Positions 1-8,116 of a stretch of 64,000 bases of DNA are shown here, one piece after another; position 1 is the stretch's first letter; every line of letters starts with the position of its first letter. A program made the position numbers and the translations under genes. The DNA is from Roseiarcus sp963764955 (lineage in GTDB: Bacteria; Pseudomonadota; Alphaproteobacteria; Rhizobiales; Beijerinckiaceae): positions 62,001-126,000 of the forward strand of contig CAVXVE010000007.1 of assembly GCA_963764955.1 (NCBI GenBank). The letters are read 5' to 3'. The notes beneath the pieces are model-generated. The model made no database searches. It was given only the letters and a program-made list of their open reading frames with translations, and had not been told where the DNA came from.

Positions 1-2
1 CC

Positions 3-674
3 ACGCTCACCAAGGGCGCCTTCAACGGCGAGACCGCCTGCACCAGCGGGATCCCGAACCTCTACGGTCCCGACGACCTCAAAGCGACGCTGTCCAATAA
101 CAGCGGCCTCATGCTGCTCGCCAAGTACAAATGGGGCCCGGTGACGCTCTCCGGCGGCTGGATGGCGTGGCAGCAGGCCAATCCGAGCGACGACTTCCTG
201 AACGGCTTCCAGACCCTTGGCGGCTATAGCGTTCCCGCGACCATCGTCACGACCGATAAGGCCATCGCAAAGCTCTTTCCGACGCAATGGACCAACACCA
301 CCGCCTATAACAAGATCCGTGTCGTCAACGTCCCCTTCATAGGCGCCAAATATGCGATCAATTCCCAATTGGACGTGACCGGCGCCTTCTACTACGAAAA
401 CCAGAACAACTATAATTCCTCGGCCACACCCTGCGCCTACGCCAAGACCAGTTTTGTCCAGTCAAGCGGGAATGTTCTGAACGTCATCCGCGAAAACAGC
501 AACGCTTGCGCCGGCACACAGTACGCCCTTTCTGCCAGGATTGATTATCGGCCGTTCAAGCGCGTCGATCTCTACGCCGGCGTGATGTTCTCAAACGTCT
601 ATGGCGGACTCGCGAATGGCTTCCTGGCGACCCAGAACATCGCCCCGACCGCTGGCTTGCGCGTCAAGTTCTGA
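3..674 (+). CDS. Outer-membrane porin, 3' part (5' end outside window)
   Basis: The reading frame is open from the window edge to the stop at 672-674 and covers the last 223 residues of a porin. Alternating hydrophobic/polar beta-strand stretches (around YKWGPVTLSGGWMAW and ALSARIDYRPFKRVDLYAGV) and a C-terminal Phe preceded by strand residues (GLRVKF) are the usual signature of Gram-negative outer-membrane beta-barrels recognised by the BAM complex. The family role is passive diffusion of small solutes across the outer membrane. The N-terminus and signal peptide lie upstream of the window. A short inverted repeat GAGCC-ttcc-GGCTC follows the stop. The exact porin subfamily cannot be judged from this fragment. 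Confidence 0.8.
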   Translation, partial: TLTKGAFNGETACTSGIPNLYGPDDLKATLSNNSGLMLLAKYKWGPVTLSGGWMAWQQANPSDDFLNGFQTLGGYSVPATIVTTDKAIAKLFPTQWTNTTAYNKIRVVNVPFIGAKYAINSQLDVTGAFYYENQNNYNSSATPCAYAKTSFVQSSGNVLNVIRENSNACAGTQYALSARIDYRPFKRVDLYAGVMFSNVYGGLANGFLATQNIAPTAGLRVKF

Positions 675-693
675 CCTTGAGCCTTCCGGCTCG

Positions 694-957
694 TCACCTG
701 TGGTCGATGCAGCCCCAGCGCATGCAATCGTCGGGATTGCGGCTGAGCCCATCGGTCCGATGGATGTTGTAAGGCTCGTGCTGATAGGGATTCGGGCTTC
801 TGAACATTGTCGGCAGCTGGCCCGGGGGGAGTTTCAATGCCGCCCGCAGCGTCATGACCGGAATGTTCTGGTCTTGCGCGTGCGCCGCAACGGGAAAGGC
901 CAGCGAACCCGCCAGCGCGACCGCGCCTACGAGTCGGGTCACCAGCGCCATCCTCAT
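694..957 (-). CDS. Small secreted protein of unknown function
   Basis: This 87-residue protein begins with a clear Sec signal peptide: basic start MRMALVTR, hydrophobic core VGAVALAGSLAF and cleavage-like AHA-QD near residue 27. The mature part is about 60 residues, rich in Pro and Asn, with two Cys near the C-terminus (C78 and C83) that could form a disulfide. I do not recognise a family. It is convergent with the porin gene. A perfect 7-bp inverted repeat lies about 85 bp upstream and may be its operator or promoter region. Confidence 0.6.
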   Translation of the reverse strand: MRMALVTRLVGAVALAGSLAFPVAAHAQDQNIPVMTLRAALKLPPGQLPTMFRSPNPYQHEPYNIHRTDGLSRNPDDCMRWGCIDHR

Positions 958-1306
958 TCCTGCCTCCTCTTGGCTGGACCGCCACTTGCCTGCGCCGTCG
1001 CGTCAGTGGATCAAGATATTGCGCCGCCGGCTGTTAGGACAAATAAATTCCAATTTATACATTGAGTGAATTTACGGGGGCGGCGCTGGACAGGGCGCGC
1101 GCCGAGCGGCCGGAACGCCGGCCTCGACCGCCCGACCCAATCCCCGCATCAATGCGACTGCACGGACGTCTCGGGACCGGCGCCGCGAAAGGCCGCGCCA
1201 CGAGCCGCACGAAGAAATTTCTGGCGTTCCGCCCTTTTGTTCTGGTATTGTTCTCATCCAGGAGCGCCTCCCCGGCGCGAAGTCCGACACGAGGGCGATT
1301 GAAACC
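958..1306. other. Intergenic region with AT-rich inverted repeat
   Basis: This 349-bp gap lies between two divergently transcribed genes. The only clear structure is ATAAATT-CC-AATTTAT at 1043-1058, with 7-bp perfect arms and a 2-bp centre, sitting in a short AT-rich patch inside GC-rich DNA. That is what a divergent promoter with a regulator site can look like. The short frames here have no recognisable protein features. Confidence 0.4.
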
Positions 1307-1924
1307 ATGAAACCTGAGCTTTCCGTCACGCTCGCTGGCTCATCGCCCGACAATCGGCTTGCCCGGGTGATCGCCATGGCCCCTGCGCCTGTGCTGATGG
1401 GCGAGGACGAAGCCGACTACGCCGGGCTCGCCGCACGCGTCGTCGGCGTCTCCGGGCCGCGGGACGCGATCGAGGAGCTTCTTCTCCGGGACGTCATTGA
1501 TCTCACCTGGGAGATCCTTCGCCTTCGGCGCCTCAAGGCGGGGCTGCTCAGGGCTTCCATGAGCGCGGGCGTCAGCCAGGTGCTGGAGACGGTCGGCTAC
1601 CCTTATTTCCAAAGCGAAAGGCTCAGTCAGGACTGGGCGGCGGGAGCGGCCAAGGCGCGCAAGCAGGTCGACGCCGTTCTCGCAGGCGCAGGGCTTTCGA
1701 TTGAGGAGGCGACGGCGAAGACGTTCGAGAGCAAGATCGAGGTCTTCGAGCAGATCGACCGGATGCAGGCGAGCGCGGAGGCGCGGCGAAACAACGCGCT
1801 GCGCGAAATCGACCGGCATCGAGAGGCGGCGGGCGCCGCCGTGCGCCGTGCGATCGACGAAGTCGAGGATGCCGAATTCAGCGAGGTCGGGGCGGGCGAA
1901 GCAGGCGCAGGGCCCGCCGCTTGA
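1307..1924 (+). CDS. Hypothetical protein with C-terminal coiled coil
   Basis: This 205-residue protein starts at ATG 1307. The N-terminal half is mixed. Residues about 115-190 are strongly helical and charged (KIEVFEQIDRMQASAEARR onward), as in a coiled coil. No signal peptide or membrane segment is seen. Its stop overlaps the TTG start of the next gene (TTGA at 1921-1924), so the two are probably translated as a coupled pair. I recall such two-gene units in rhizobial and methanotroph genomes as uncharacterised accessory genes, but no function can be assigned from sequence. Confidence 0.6.
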   Translation: MKPELSVTLAGSSPDNRLARVIAMAPAPVLMGEDEADYAGLAARVVGVSGPRDAIEELLLRDVIDLTWEILRLRRLKAGLLRASMSAGVSQVLETVGYPYFQSERLSQDWAAGAAKARKQVDAVLAGAGLSIEEATAKTFESKIEVFEQIDRMQASAEARRNNALREIDRHREAAGAAVRRAIDEVEDAEFSEVGAGEAGAGPAA

Positions 1925-2550
1925 CGAGTGTCCGGAAATGGCGCGCAAACCGCGCCAACGCGACAGCAAGCACAGGCCCAAGGACGAAAGCGGGCAGGGC
2001 CCGTTCGGCCCGGAACGCATTCCGGCATGGATTGAACATCTCTGTTGTCAGCGAGCCCGCGCTCGCCCCGCAGGCCGAGGCGCTGGCGCGAGGGCTCGCC
2101 TGCTCCGATCTCGGCGCGGAAGGGCTGGAATGGGCGCGCCGGATCGCCGAAGCGCAGGTGGATCTCGATCGTGTGCGGCTGGCTCGCAGGCAGGCGATCG
2201 AGCGCATGCTGTCCGCTCCTCCCGACGGGCTTCCGTCCGGAGATCCGCGGATGGTTCGCCTCCTCGGCCAGGTTCTCGATCGCCTCGAACGCGACGAGGC
2301 GAGGGCGATCGAGGCTGAAGCCATCCGGCAGGCGCTGCATCCGGGCCCGCTTGAGGCGGACGCGAGGCTCGCCGCGATTCTGGTCGACATGCGCGTCGAG
2401 TTTGCGCGGCTCGATCGCTACGAACGCCGGGCGCTGTCGAAGCGCAAGACGGCCATTCGCGGTTATGACGCGGTCCGCTCAATCGTCGAGACTTCAACCC
2501 AGGGCCCCTCGCTAAGCCTTTGTGCCAAGGGCTTATGCTTATTATGTTAA
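1921..2550 (+). CDS. Hypothetical protein with N-terminal 'NATASTGPRT' motif
   Basis: This 209-residue protein begins at TTG 1921, inside the stop of the preceding gene. Its first 40 residues hold the motif RANRANATASTGPRTKAG followed by NAFRHGL. Arg/Asn-rich N-termini of this type (NAxxSTGPRTxxGK...NAxxHG) recur in many short uncharacterised proteins of Alphaproteobacteria and Acidobacteria, often in many copies per genome. The rest is helical and acidic/basic. The function is unknown; the basic, Gly/Pro-turn N-terminus could bind nucleic acid, but that is a guess. A strong hairpin terminator follows at 2670-2704. Confidence 0.6.
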   Translation: MTSVRKWRANRANATASTGPRTKAGRARSARNAFRHGLNISVVSEPALAPQAEALARGLACSDLGAEGLEWARRIAEAQVDLDRVRLARRQAIERMLSAPPDGLPSGDPRMVRLLGQVLDRLERDEARAIEAEAIRQALHPGPLEADARLAAILVDMRVEFARLDRYERRALSKRKTAIRGYDAVRSIVETSTQGPSLSLCAKGLCLLC

Positions 2551-2669
2551 GTTGACTACTCGATACATTGTCGATTTGTAGTCTTATCTAGTGAAAAAAC
2601 ATTAATTCACAAAGAATATGCACCCGCCGGTCGTTGCTTCGAGCAAATCGTTATAGAGGAGAGAACGGC

Positions 2670-2704
2670 AAAGCGCCGCCGTGCATGGTGTCCGGCGGCG
2701 CTTT
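2670..2704. terminator. Rho-independent terminator between convergent genes
   Basis: A perfect 12-bp inverted repeat, AAAGCGCCGCCG / CGGCGGCGCTTT, encloses an 11-base loop and is followed on the + strand by CATTTT. It lies between the ends of the genes at 1921-2550 (+) and 2725-3003 (-). Because the A/T tails are part of the stem it can act in both directions. Confidence 0.75.
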
Positions 2705-2724
2705 CATTTTCGCAGAGCCAATTG

Positions 2725-3003
2725 TTACGGCGGGCCGCAGACAGTCGTATATTGCGGCTGATACTGGCCCCCGCTGCCGAAGTAGATCAGTCGGCAGTTG
2801 GAAACTGGCGCGACGCTCGCAATCGCTTGCTCGGGGATAACGTTCACTATCTCGGGCGCCGTTCCAGACGCCGGCGTCTTTACAGGAACCATCCTGTAAT
2901 AATGACCGTCTGGCGTCGCAACGACCTGAGCCGAGGCGGACCCAACAATGGCCATCAACCCGATACTTGCTGTCGTTAGCAAGCCTAACCAACCGTATCT
3001 CAT
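2725..3003 (-). CDS. Small secreted protein of unknown function
   Basis: This 92-residue protein has a signal peptide (MRYGWLGLLTTASIGLMAIV core, cleavage near ASA-QV, residue 25). The mature part contains two Cys (in SNCRLIYFGSGG and the C-terminal TVCGPP) that could pair. It has aromatic, Gly-rich beta character and no known motif. It is probably periplasmic or surface exposed. A strong terminator lies 20 bp downstream. Upstream DNA is unusually AT-rich. Confidence 0.6.
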   Translation of the reverse strand: MRYGWLGLLTTASIGLMAIVGSASAQVVATPDGHYYRMVPVKTPASGTAPEIVNVIPEQAIASVAPVSNCRLIYFGSGGQYQPQYTTVCGPP

Positions 3004-3557
3004 CTTCTATCCTTTCAATTGACGAAGGGGCCGTAGAAATTTGACCGCTTCTGCGCCATCGACACACCTGAATTGAGGCGACATTCGGCGAATTGAGGCA
3101 AGATCGCGAGATTGTGAAGCACAATCGCAAGGACGTGAAGCGATCGCAAAGATGTGAATGGTGATCGCGAGAACGTGAGAGCTTGCGTGTCCAAAAATAG
3201 ATTACGATGGTGACGGAGCAGGTGGAATAATCTGTTTATTTGGCGGGGAGATATATTCCGGTCCACGTAAATATCTAGATAATAATGCACAAATCGTAGA
3301 TACCTTCATCTTTTCGCTCAGGAGCTCGACAATATCCAATTGAGATACATTGGTATAATTATGTACTAGGCAACGAATATCTACAGTTAACGGCCTAATT
3401 ATTATGATGATACTGCCGGTTTTGAATTCTAGCTCATGAGAATCAACCCCTGAAGCGGCACGCTTGCACCCCCTGGAGCAGGCGAATCCGTTTTGGCGGA
3501 ACGAACCCAAACGGCCTCTCTTGGCCCCCGGCCGGATGAGCGGCTATAAGCCATCCC
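3004..3557. other. AT-rich intergenic island with tandem repeat
   Basis: This 550-bp gap is far more AT-rich than its surroundings from about 3180 to 3440. The left part carries a degenerate tandem repeat, described separately. A minus-strand frame at 3202-3510 (102 codons, ending NKQIIPPAPSPS) is open through the AT-rich part and could be a small or decayed gene, but it has no recognisable start or domain and I do not call it. The base composition suggests imported or decaying DNA. Confidence 0.4.
3070..3180. repeat. Degenerate tandem repeat, ~20-bp period
   Basis: Four copies of an 18-bp unit close to GATCGCRARRAYGTGAAG begin at 3102, 3123, 3142 and 3163 (spacing 21, 19, 21). They are preceded by two copies of GAATTGAGGC at 3070 and 3090, also 20 bp apart. 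The period is about two helical turns, so equivalent bases face the same side of the DNA. The period is not a multiple of 3, which argues against a protein repeat. Possible readings are iteron-like binding sites or a decayed repeat array. Confidence 0.55.
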
Positions 3558-4343
3558 ATGGACCTCAAGCTCAATGGCAAACGGGCGCTGGTGACGGGCA
3601 GCACCGCGGGCATCGGCGCAGCCATCGCTGCGGGCCTGGCTCGCGAGGGCGCGCGGGTGATCGTCAACGGCCGCGCGGCCGCCGACGTGGAGAAGGCGGT
3701 CGCGGCGCTGAAAGCCGAATCCGGCGGCGATCTCGTCGGCTTTGCCGGCGACCTTGGGACGGCCGGGCCGATCGAGGATCTGGTTCGCCGCCACCCCGAA
3801 GTCGACATCCTCGTCAACAACATGGGCATCTTCGAGCCCAAGCCCTTCGAGGACATCCCCGACGCGGACTGGATGCGCTTCTTCGAGGTCAACGTCTTAA
3901 GCGGCGTGCGTCTCTCGCGCGCCTACCTGCCGGCGATGAAGCGCGCGAACTGGGGCCGGATCATCTTCATCTCAAGCGAGAGCGCGCTGCAGATCCCGGC
4001 CGAGATGATCCATTACGGGGTGACGAAGACGGCGCAGATCGCGGTTGCGCGGGGATTGGCCGAGACGGTCGCCGGCACGGGAATCACGGTCAACAGCGTG
4101 CTGCCGGGTCCGACCCGATCGCGCGGCGTGAACGATTTCGTCGCGGCCCTGAGCGGGGGCGCGAGCTTCGAAGCGTTCCAGACCGAGTTCTTCCAGAAGG
4201 TCCGTCCGACCTCGCTGCTCAAGCGCTTCGAAACGACCGACGAGATCGCCTCGTTCGTCGCCTACCTAGCGAGCCCGCTGTCGTCCGGGATCACGGGCGC
4301 GGCGCTGAAAGTCGACGGCGGCGTGGTCAAGAGCGCCTTTTGA
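3558..4343 (+). CDS. SDR-family NAD(P)-dependent oxidoreductase
   Basis: This is a 261-residue classical short-chain dehydrogenase/reductase of typical family length. Visible signatures are the cofactor motif TGSTAGIG at residues 13-20, NNMG at 87-90, the catalytic Ser region IFISSES near 138-141 and the YxxxK pair Y153/K157. The Arg after the second beta strand (VNGR, R39) suggests preference for NADP(H). It is cytosolic and the substrate is unknown. The closest family resemblance is to 3-oxoacyl-ACP-reductase-like members. The glycosylase gene begins 19 bp downstream on the same strand, so the two may be co-transcribed. Confidence 0.85.
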   Translation: MDLKLNGKRALVTGSTAGIGAAIAAGLAREGARVIVNGRAAADVEKAVAALKAESGGDLVGFAGDLGTAGPIEDLVRRHPEVDILVNNMGIFEPKPFEDIPDADWMRFFEVNVLSGVRLSRAYLPAMKRANWGRIIFISSESALQIPAEMIHYGVTKTAQIAVARGLAETVAGTGITVNSVLPGPTRSRGVNDFVAALSGGASFEAFQTEFFQKVRPTSLLKRFETTDEIASFVAYLASPLSSGITGAALKVDGGVVKSAF

Positions 4344-4362
4344 AGGCGCGAGCGCAGTTGGG

Positions 4363-4980
4363 TTGAAACCGGGCGAATCGCCCGCGCGCCCGCGCGTGCT
4401 GGAACGGGCCGAGCTGCCGGTCGACACCGCTGAACTCGCTCGTTTTCTCATCGGCAAAACACTGGTGCGGATGCTGGCTGATGGCATGGCGGGCGGCCGC
4501 ATCGTCGAGACCGAGGCCTATTCAATCGGCGACGCCGCGGGTCATGCCTATCGCAGCATGACTCCGCGCAATCGGGCGCTCTTCCTCGAGCGCGGGCATG
4601 CCTATGTCTATCTCGCTTATGGCGTCTCGTTCATGCTGAACGTGTCGAGCGAGACGGCGGGCGTGGGGGCGGGCGTCTTGATCCGCGCGATCGAGCCAAC
4701 CATCGGCGTCGAGATCATGGAGCGAAATCGCGGCGCCCAGCGTCTGCAAGACCTGGCGCGAGGTCCTGGACGGCTGTGCAAAGCCTTGGGGATCGATCGC
4801 CGGCTGGACGGGATCGACCTCTGTCAGACCGGCCCGTTATGGCTCGGATCGGACGGCCGCGCGCCCGGTGAAATCGGGCTGAGCAAACGGATCGGCATTA
4901 CGCGCGCAGCCGACAGTCCGCTGCGCTTCTACGTTCGGGGCAGTCGCTTCGTCAGCGGTCCGCAGGCGCTCAATCGATGA
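4363..4980 (+). CDS. 3-methyladenine DNA glycosylase (Mpg/AAG family)
   Basis: This 205-residue protein removes alkylated purines from DNA by hydrolysing the N-glycosyl bond, the first step of base excision repair. It has the AAG-family landmarks: ETEAY at residues 49-53, where E51 corresponds to the water-activating Glu of the human enzyme and Y53 and H61 to base-stacking residues; HAYVYLAYG at 79-87; and LARGPGRLCKALGI near 131-144. The chosen start is TTG 4363; the frame has no earlier ATG that fits. It lies 19 bp after the SDR gene. Confidence 0.88.
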   Translation: MKPGESPARPRVLERAELPVDTAELARFLIGKTLVRMLADGMAGGRIVETEAYSIGDAAGHAYRSMTPRNRALFLERGHAYVYLAYGVSFMLNVSSETAGVGAGVLIRAIEPTIGVEIMERNRGAQRLQDLARGPGRLCKALGIDRRLDGIDLCQTGPLWLGSDGRAPGEIGLSKRIGITRAADSPLRFYVRGSRFVSGPQALNR

Positions 4981-5327
4981 GGAGCCAGCATCGCGACCCG
5001 AATGCGATCAAAAGGCGTGCGCGGCTGGAGGTCCGCGCCGCGCACGCTAATAGTCACGGGTTTGGCGACCCCCTTAAGCCGTGGTCGCGCGGCCGCGCCG
5101 CCCGGACGCACGACCTTTCCAGTCTCGAACGAGGCGCGCAATCGGTAAAACTACCTAGGGGTTCTTAGGGAAGGCGTGGCTTCCTCCGGCGACCAAAGGG
5201 CTGCCGCCATCTCGGCGGAATACTCGGCGACCCCATGAAAAAGCGCGAGATTCTCTTTGCCAACTCGGCGTCAGGCGCGTTATGCCAGAGGCTTGGGGAA
5301 CAAACCGGCGGGGACGAAGGAGCGGCG
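4981..5327. other. Intergenic region upstream of bluB
   Basis: This gap holds a hairpin GTGCGCGG/CCGCGCAC at 5017-5045 that could end the glycosylase transcript, although no T tract follows. I looked for a cobalamin riboswitch (B12 box) because the next gene makes the lower ligand of B12, and saw none. No other gene is supported. Confidence 0.35.
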
Positions 5328-5987
5328 ATGGCGAACCTGGCCCATGCCCTCAGCGAAGCGCCCCTGTTCGACGCCGCGTTCCGCGAGGATTTCGCTGAGC
5401 TTCTGGCGTGGCGGCGCGATGTACGCCATTTTCGCCCCGAGGAAGCGCCCGATGAGGCGACGCTGGCCGAGCTCTTCGAACTCGCCGCGCTCGCGCCTTC
5501 GGTGGGCAATTGCCAGCCGACCCGGTTCGTGCGCGTCGACGACAAGGCGCGCCGCGCTGCGATCAGGACCAATTTCGAGGCCGCTAACCGGGACGCGCTC
5601 GGCGCCTACGCCGGCGAACGCGCGGCGCTTTACGCGAGGCTCAAGCTCGCGGGCTCGAGTGACGCGCCGATCCATCTTGCGGTGTTTTGCGACGAGGCGA
5701 CCGAGCAGGGCCATGGGCTCGGCATGCGCACCATGCCGGAAGCGCGGCGCTATTCGACGGTTTGCGCGCTGCATACGTTCTGGCTCGCCGCGCGCGCGCA
5801 GGGTCTTGGCGTCGGCTGGGTCTCGATCCTCGATCCCGCGACAATCGCCGAGTCGCTGGACGTGCCGCCCGCGTGGACCTTCATCGCCTATCTTTGTGTG
5901 GGCTTTCCGCGCGAGGATCATCTGATCCCGGAGCTCGAGCGCGTGGGCTGGCAATGCCGCGAGCCGCACCCGGTTCTGCGCCGATAG
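5328..5987 (+). CDS. bluB: 5,6-dimethylbenzimidazole synthase BluB
   Basis: BluB is a nitroreductase-fold flavoenzyme that cleaves reduced FMN with oxygen to make 5,6-dimethylbenzimidazole, the lower axial ligand of vitamin B12. The protein has the early motif RRDVRHFRPE, the family-typical LAPSVGNCQPTRFV, LYGL-like RLKLAGSSDAPIHLAVF, the MRTMPEARRYSTVCALH stretch and GLGVGWVSILDP. I place the start at ATG 5328 (219 residues) because it has AAGGAG just upstream; an in-frame ATG at 5235 would add 31 residues that look non-family. No other cobalamin genes are nearby. Confidence 0.9.
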   Translation: MANLAHALSEAPLFDAAFREDFAELLAWRRDVRHFRPEEAPDEATLAELFELAALAPSVGNCQPTRFVRVDDKARRAAIRTNFEAANRDALGAYAGERAALYARLKLAGSSDAPIHLAVFCDEATEQGHGLGMRTMPEARRYSTVCALHTFWLAARAQGLGVGWVSILDPATIAESLDVPPAWTFIAYLCVGFPREDHLIPELERVGWQCREPHPVLRR

Positions 5988-6008
5988 GAAGCCGGTCTCG
6001 CTTGGACC

Positions 6009-6488
6009 TCATCCGGCTTTGGACGGATGAATGTCGTCGACCCACTCGACCGTTTCCGGGTTCGCTTCCACGTTCGGCAGATCGAGATTGACGACCACCG
6101 GCTCCTGGCCGCTGCGCACCAGCACGCAGGAGAGCGGCTCATCGTCGCTGGCGTTGATCTCCTGATGGGGGACATAAGGGGGCACGTAGATGAAGTCGCC
6201 GGGGCCGGCCTCGGCCACGAATTCGAGCCGCTCGCCCCAGCGCATCCGGGCGCGCCCGCTCACCACATAGATCACGCTCTCGACGGCCCCATGATGGTGC
6301 GCGCCGGTTTTTGCCTTCGGGTGGATGACGACGGTCCCGGCCCATAGTTTCTCCGCTCCCGCGCGGGCTTGAGTGATCGCCGCGGCCCGGTTCATGCCGG
6401 GCGTCTGCGCTGTGTTGATGTCGAGTTCGCTCGCATGAACCACCCGGACGCCGCTCAGGCGCCATCGGTCCTGGCTTCCATCATTCAT
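6009..6488 (-). CDS. Cupin-domain protein
   Basis: This 159-residue single-domain cupin shows both metal-binding motifs. Motif 1 is HHHGAVESVIYVVSG with H64, H66 and E70, and motif 2 is GDFIYVPPYVPHQEIN with H108. These four residues normally hold Fe, Mn, Zn or Ni in a small beta barrel. Many such cytosolic proteins are dioxygenases, isomerases or sugar-binding regulators, and the substrate cannot be told here. It is convergent with bluB, with only 21 bp between the stops. Confidence 0.8.
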   Translation of the reverse strand: MNDGSQDRWRLSGVRVVHASELDINTAQTPGMNRAAAITQARAGAEKLWAGTVVIHPKAKTGAHHHGAVESVIYVVSGRARMRWGERLEFVAEAGPGDFIYVPPYVPHQEINASDDEPLSCVLVRSGQEPVVVNLDLPNVEANPETVEWVDDIHPSKAG

Positions 6489-6633
6489 GGCCGCTTCTCC
6501 ATGACCCGCTTTCAGGGGCGCGCTTCCAACCAGCGCGCTTCGCTTCTCGTCAGTTTATCGTCAAAGGCGGGTAGGGGACAGCGGTTCGGACCGCCGCTGG
6601 CGACGGGTCACTCGCCGCCTTAAACTATCGGCC

Positions 6634-7449
6634 ATGACCGACGCCTCGCCTGCTATGGCTCCCACGCGCCTGACCGCGCGCGCCCTCATTGTCGGCGAGC
6701 GCATCGACACCGCCGGGCTCGAGCGGCCAGACATGATCTCCTCGCTGCCGCTCGCGTTCCGGGTGGGCGAACGGGGCATGGCGGCCTTGTTCCGCTTCGG
6801 CGTCGCGGTGATGGTCGGCCTGACCCCGCTCGAGGAAGAGGACCTCTTGGCGAAACTCAGGTCGCGCGTCAGCGGCGCCAGGGCGCTCGGCGACGACGAG
6901 ACGGCGGTGCTCGAAATCGCGCCCGACAGCGACGAGCAAAAGGCCTCGGGCGGCCCAATCCAGATCAAGAACCTGTCGCCGGCGCGCTTTCTGGTCATTG
7001 CCGACGCGCTCGCCAAGACCGTGGCGCTGGCCCGCGACGAGCGCGAGGTCAATGCAGTGTTCGACGTGATCGAGCCGTTCGCCGAAAAGCTCGCGGCGAC
7101 CGGCAGGCCGCCGTTCCGCCGGCGCGCGATGCTTCGGCTCATCGGTCAGGCGTTGCTCGCGCAGCACCGCGTTTCGGGCCGCGTCGCGGTCGAGGAGAAG
7201 CCGGACGTGCTTTGGGACCACCCTGAGCTCGAGCGGCTCTACGCGCGCCTTACGGACGAATACGAGCTCGCCGAGCGCGCCGACGTCTTGAAGCGCAAGC
7301 TCGAGGTGATCGGCGACACCGCGCAGGCGCTGACCGACATCATCGACGCGGACCGCTCCACCCGGCTCGAAGCGGCGATCGTGATCCTGATCGTGCTCGA
7401 ACTGATCGCCGCGATCGTGCAGACCGCGCTTGCGTTGCATGGGCGGTAG
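6634..7449 (+). CDS. RMD1/YagE (DUF155) family protein
   Basis: This 271-residue protein matches the RMD1/DUF155 layout: an N-terminal beta-rich part (RFGVAVMVGLTPLEEEDLL), a middle helical part with ALAKTVALARDERE, the typical LLAQHRVSGRVAVEEKPDVLW-like region near 170-195, and a single C-terminal transmembrane helix (about residues 247-266, AAIVILIVLELIAAIVQT). Eukaryotic relatives act in mitochondria (yeast RMD1/RMD8, human RMND1), but the bacterial role is not established. It is probably anchored in the inner membrane by the tail. Confidence 0.8.
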   Translation: MTDASPAMAPTRLTARALIVGERIDTAGLERPDMISSLPLAFRVGERGMAALFRFGVAVMVGLTPLEEEDLLAKLRSRVSGARALGDDETAVLEIAPDSDEQKASGGPIQIKNLSPARFLVIADALAKTVALARDEREVNAVFDVIEPFAEKLAATGRPPFRRRAMLRLIGQALLAQHRVSGRVAVEEKPDVLWDHPELERLYARLTDEYELAERADVLKRKLEVIGDTAQALTDIIDADRSTRLEAAIVILIVLELIAAIVQTALALHGR

Positions 7450-7457
7450 GCGGCGAG

Positions 7458-7487
7458 TTGACGCCGCTTGTATCAACATTGTATCTA
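7458..7487 (+). promoter_or_regulatory. Candidate mazEF promoter with direct repeats
   Basis: A -35-like TTGACG at 7458-7463 and a -10-like TATCTA at 7482-7487 are separated by 18 bp, about 30 bp before the antitoxin start. Two TTGTATC direct repeats (7469 and 7480, 11 bp apart) overlap the promoter and could bind the antitoxin for autoregulation. Confidence 0.4.
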
Positions 7488-7517
7488 CTTGGCTCGCCCG
7501 ACGAAGGATCTGCGCCC

Positions 7518-7760
7518 ATGAAGATGCTGGTCAAGAAATGGGGCAACAGCGCGGCCGTGCGCATCCCGGCCTCTGTCATGGCGGCCGCGTCGATCGCGGT
7601 CGACCAAACCGTCGACATTCGCGAAGAGGGGGGTCGCATCGTCATCGAACCGATCGAGGCCGACCCTTATGAACTGGAGGCGCTGCTCAATCAGATGCGC
7701 CCCGAAACTTTCCCCGAGGACATCGATTTCGGACCGCCTGAGGGGCGCGAGATGTGGTGA
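7518..7760 (+). CDS. mazE: MazE/AbrB-type antitoxin
   Basis: This is an 80-residue antitoxin with the swapped-hairpin DNA-binding N-terminus typical of MazE/SpoVT-AbrB proteins: MLVKKWGNSAAVRIPASVM, then IREEGGRIVIEPI. The acidic C-terminal tail (EADPYELEALLNQM onward) is the part expected to wrap the toxin. I use ATG 7518, preceded by GAAGGA, rather than an upstream in-frame codon at 7458. Its stop overlaps the toxin start, so the pair is translationally coupled, and family knowledge predicts autorepression. Confidence 0.85.
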   Translation: MKMLVKKWGNSAAVRIPASVMAAASIAVDQTVDIREEGGRIVIEPIEADPYELEALLNQMRPETFPEDIDFGPPEGREMW

Positions 7761-8092
7761 AGGGCGATTACATCCCCGACGCGGGCGACATCGTCTGGCT
7801 TCATTTCGATCCGCAAGCGGGACACGAGCAGGCTGGGCGGCGTCCTGCTTTGGTCCTGACGCCCGCCCGATACAATGGGCCGAGGGGGATGGCGATCTGC
7901 TGCCCGATGACCACGAAGATCAAGGGCTATGTGTTCGAAGTCGTGGTCAGTCGGAGGCCGCCGAGCGCCGTCCTCGCAGACCAGATCAGGAGCCTCGACT
8001 GGCGTGCCCGCCGGGCTGTCCGCAAAGGCGCGGCTGAGCCGAGCGTCCTGGCTGAAGTCCTCGCCAAGATCAAAGCTCTGCTGATGCTTTAG
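7754..8092 (+). CDS. mazF: MazF-type endoribonuclease toxin
   Basis: This 112-residue protein of the PemK/MazF family begins with GTG at 7754 (a second GTG follows at 7757), inside the end of the antitoxin gene. Landmarks are the N-terminal PDAGDIVWLHFDPQAGHEQ with GRRPALVLTP, which carry the conserved basic/Gly loop and beta strands. Next come CCPMTTKIKGYVFEV with the catalytic-loop Thr, and LADQIRSLDWRAR. Members cut single-stranded mRNA at short motifs and stall growth until neutralised by the antitoxin. The protein appears intact. Confidence 0.85.
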   Translation: MVKGDYIPDAGDIVWLHFDPQAGHEQAGRRPALVLTPARYNGPRGMAICCPMTTKIKGYVFEVVVSRRPPSAVLADQIRSLDWRARRAVRKGAAEPSVLAEVLAKIKALLML

Positions 8093-8116
8093 CCGGGCTT
8101 GCAGGGAACCGGCGCC

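Noticed and set aside
3202..3510. 102-codon minus-strand frame in the AT-rich island
   Set aside because: It is open and not GC-driven, but has no domain, no good start and no homologue I recognise, so it is left as an uncalled frame.
5000..5327. Cobalamin riboswitch upstream of bluB
   Set aside because: No B12-box-like sequence or matching stem arrangement could be found.
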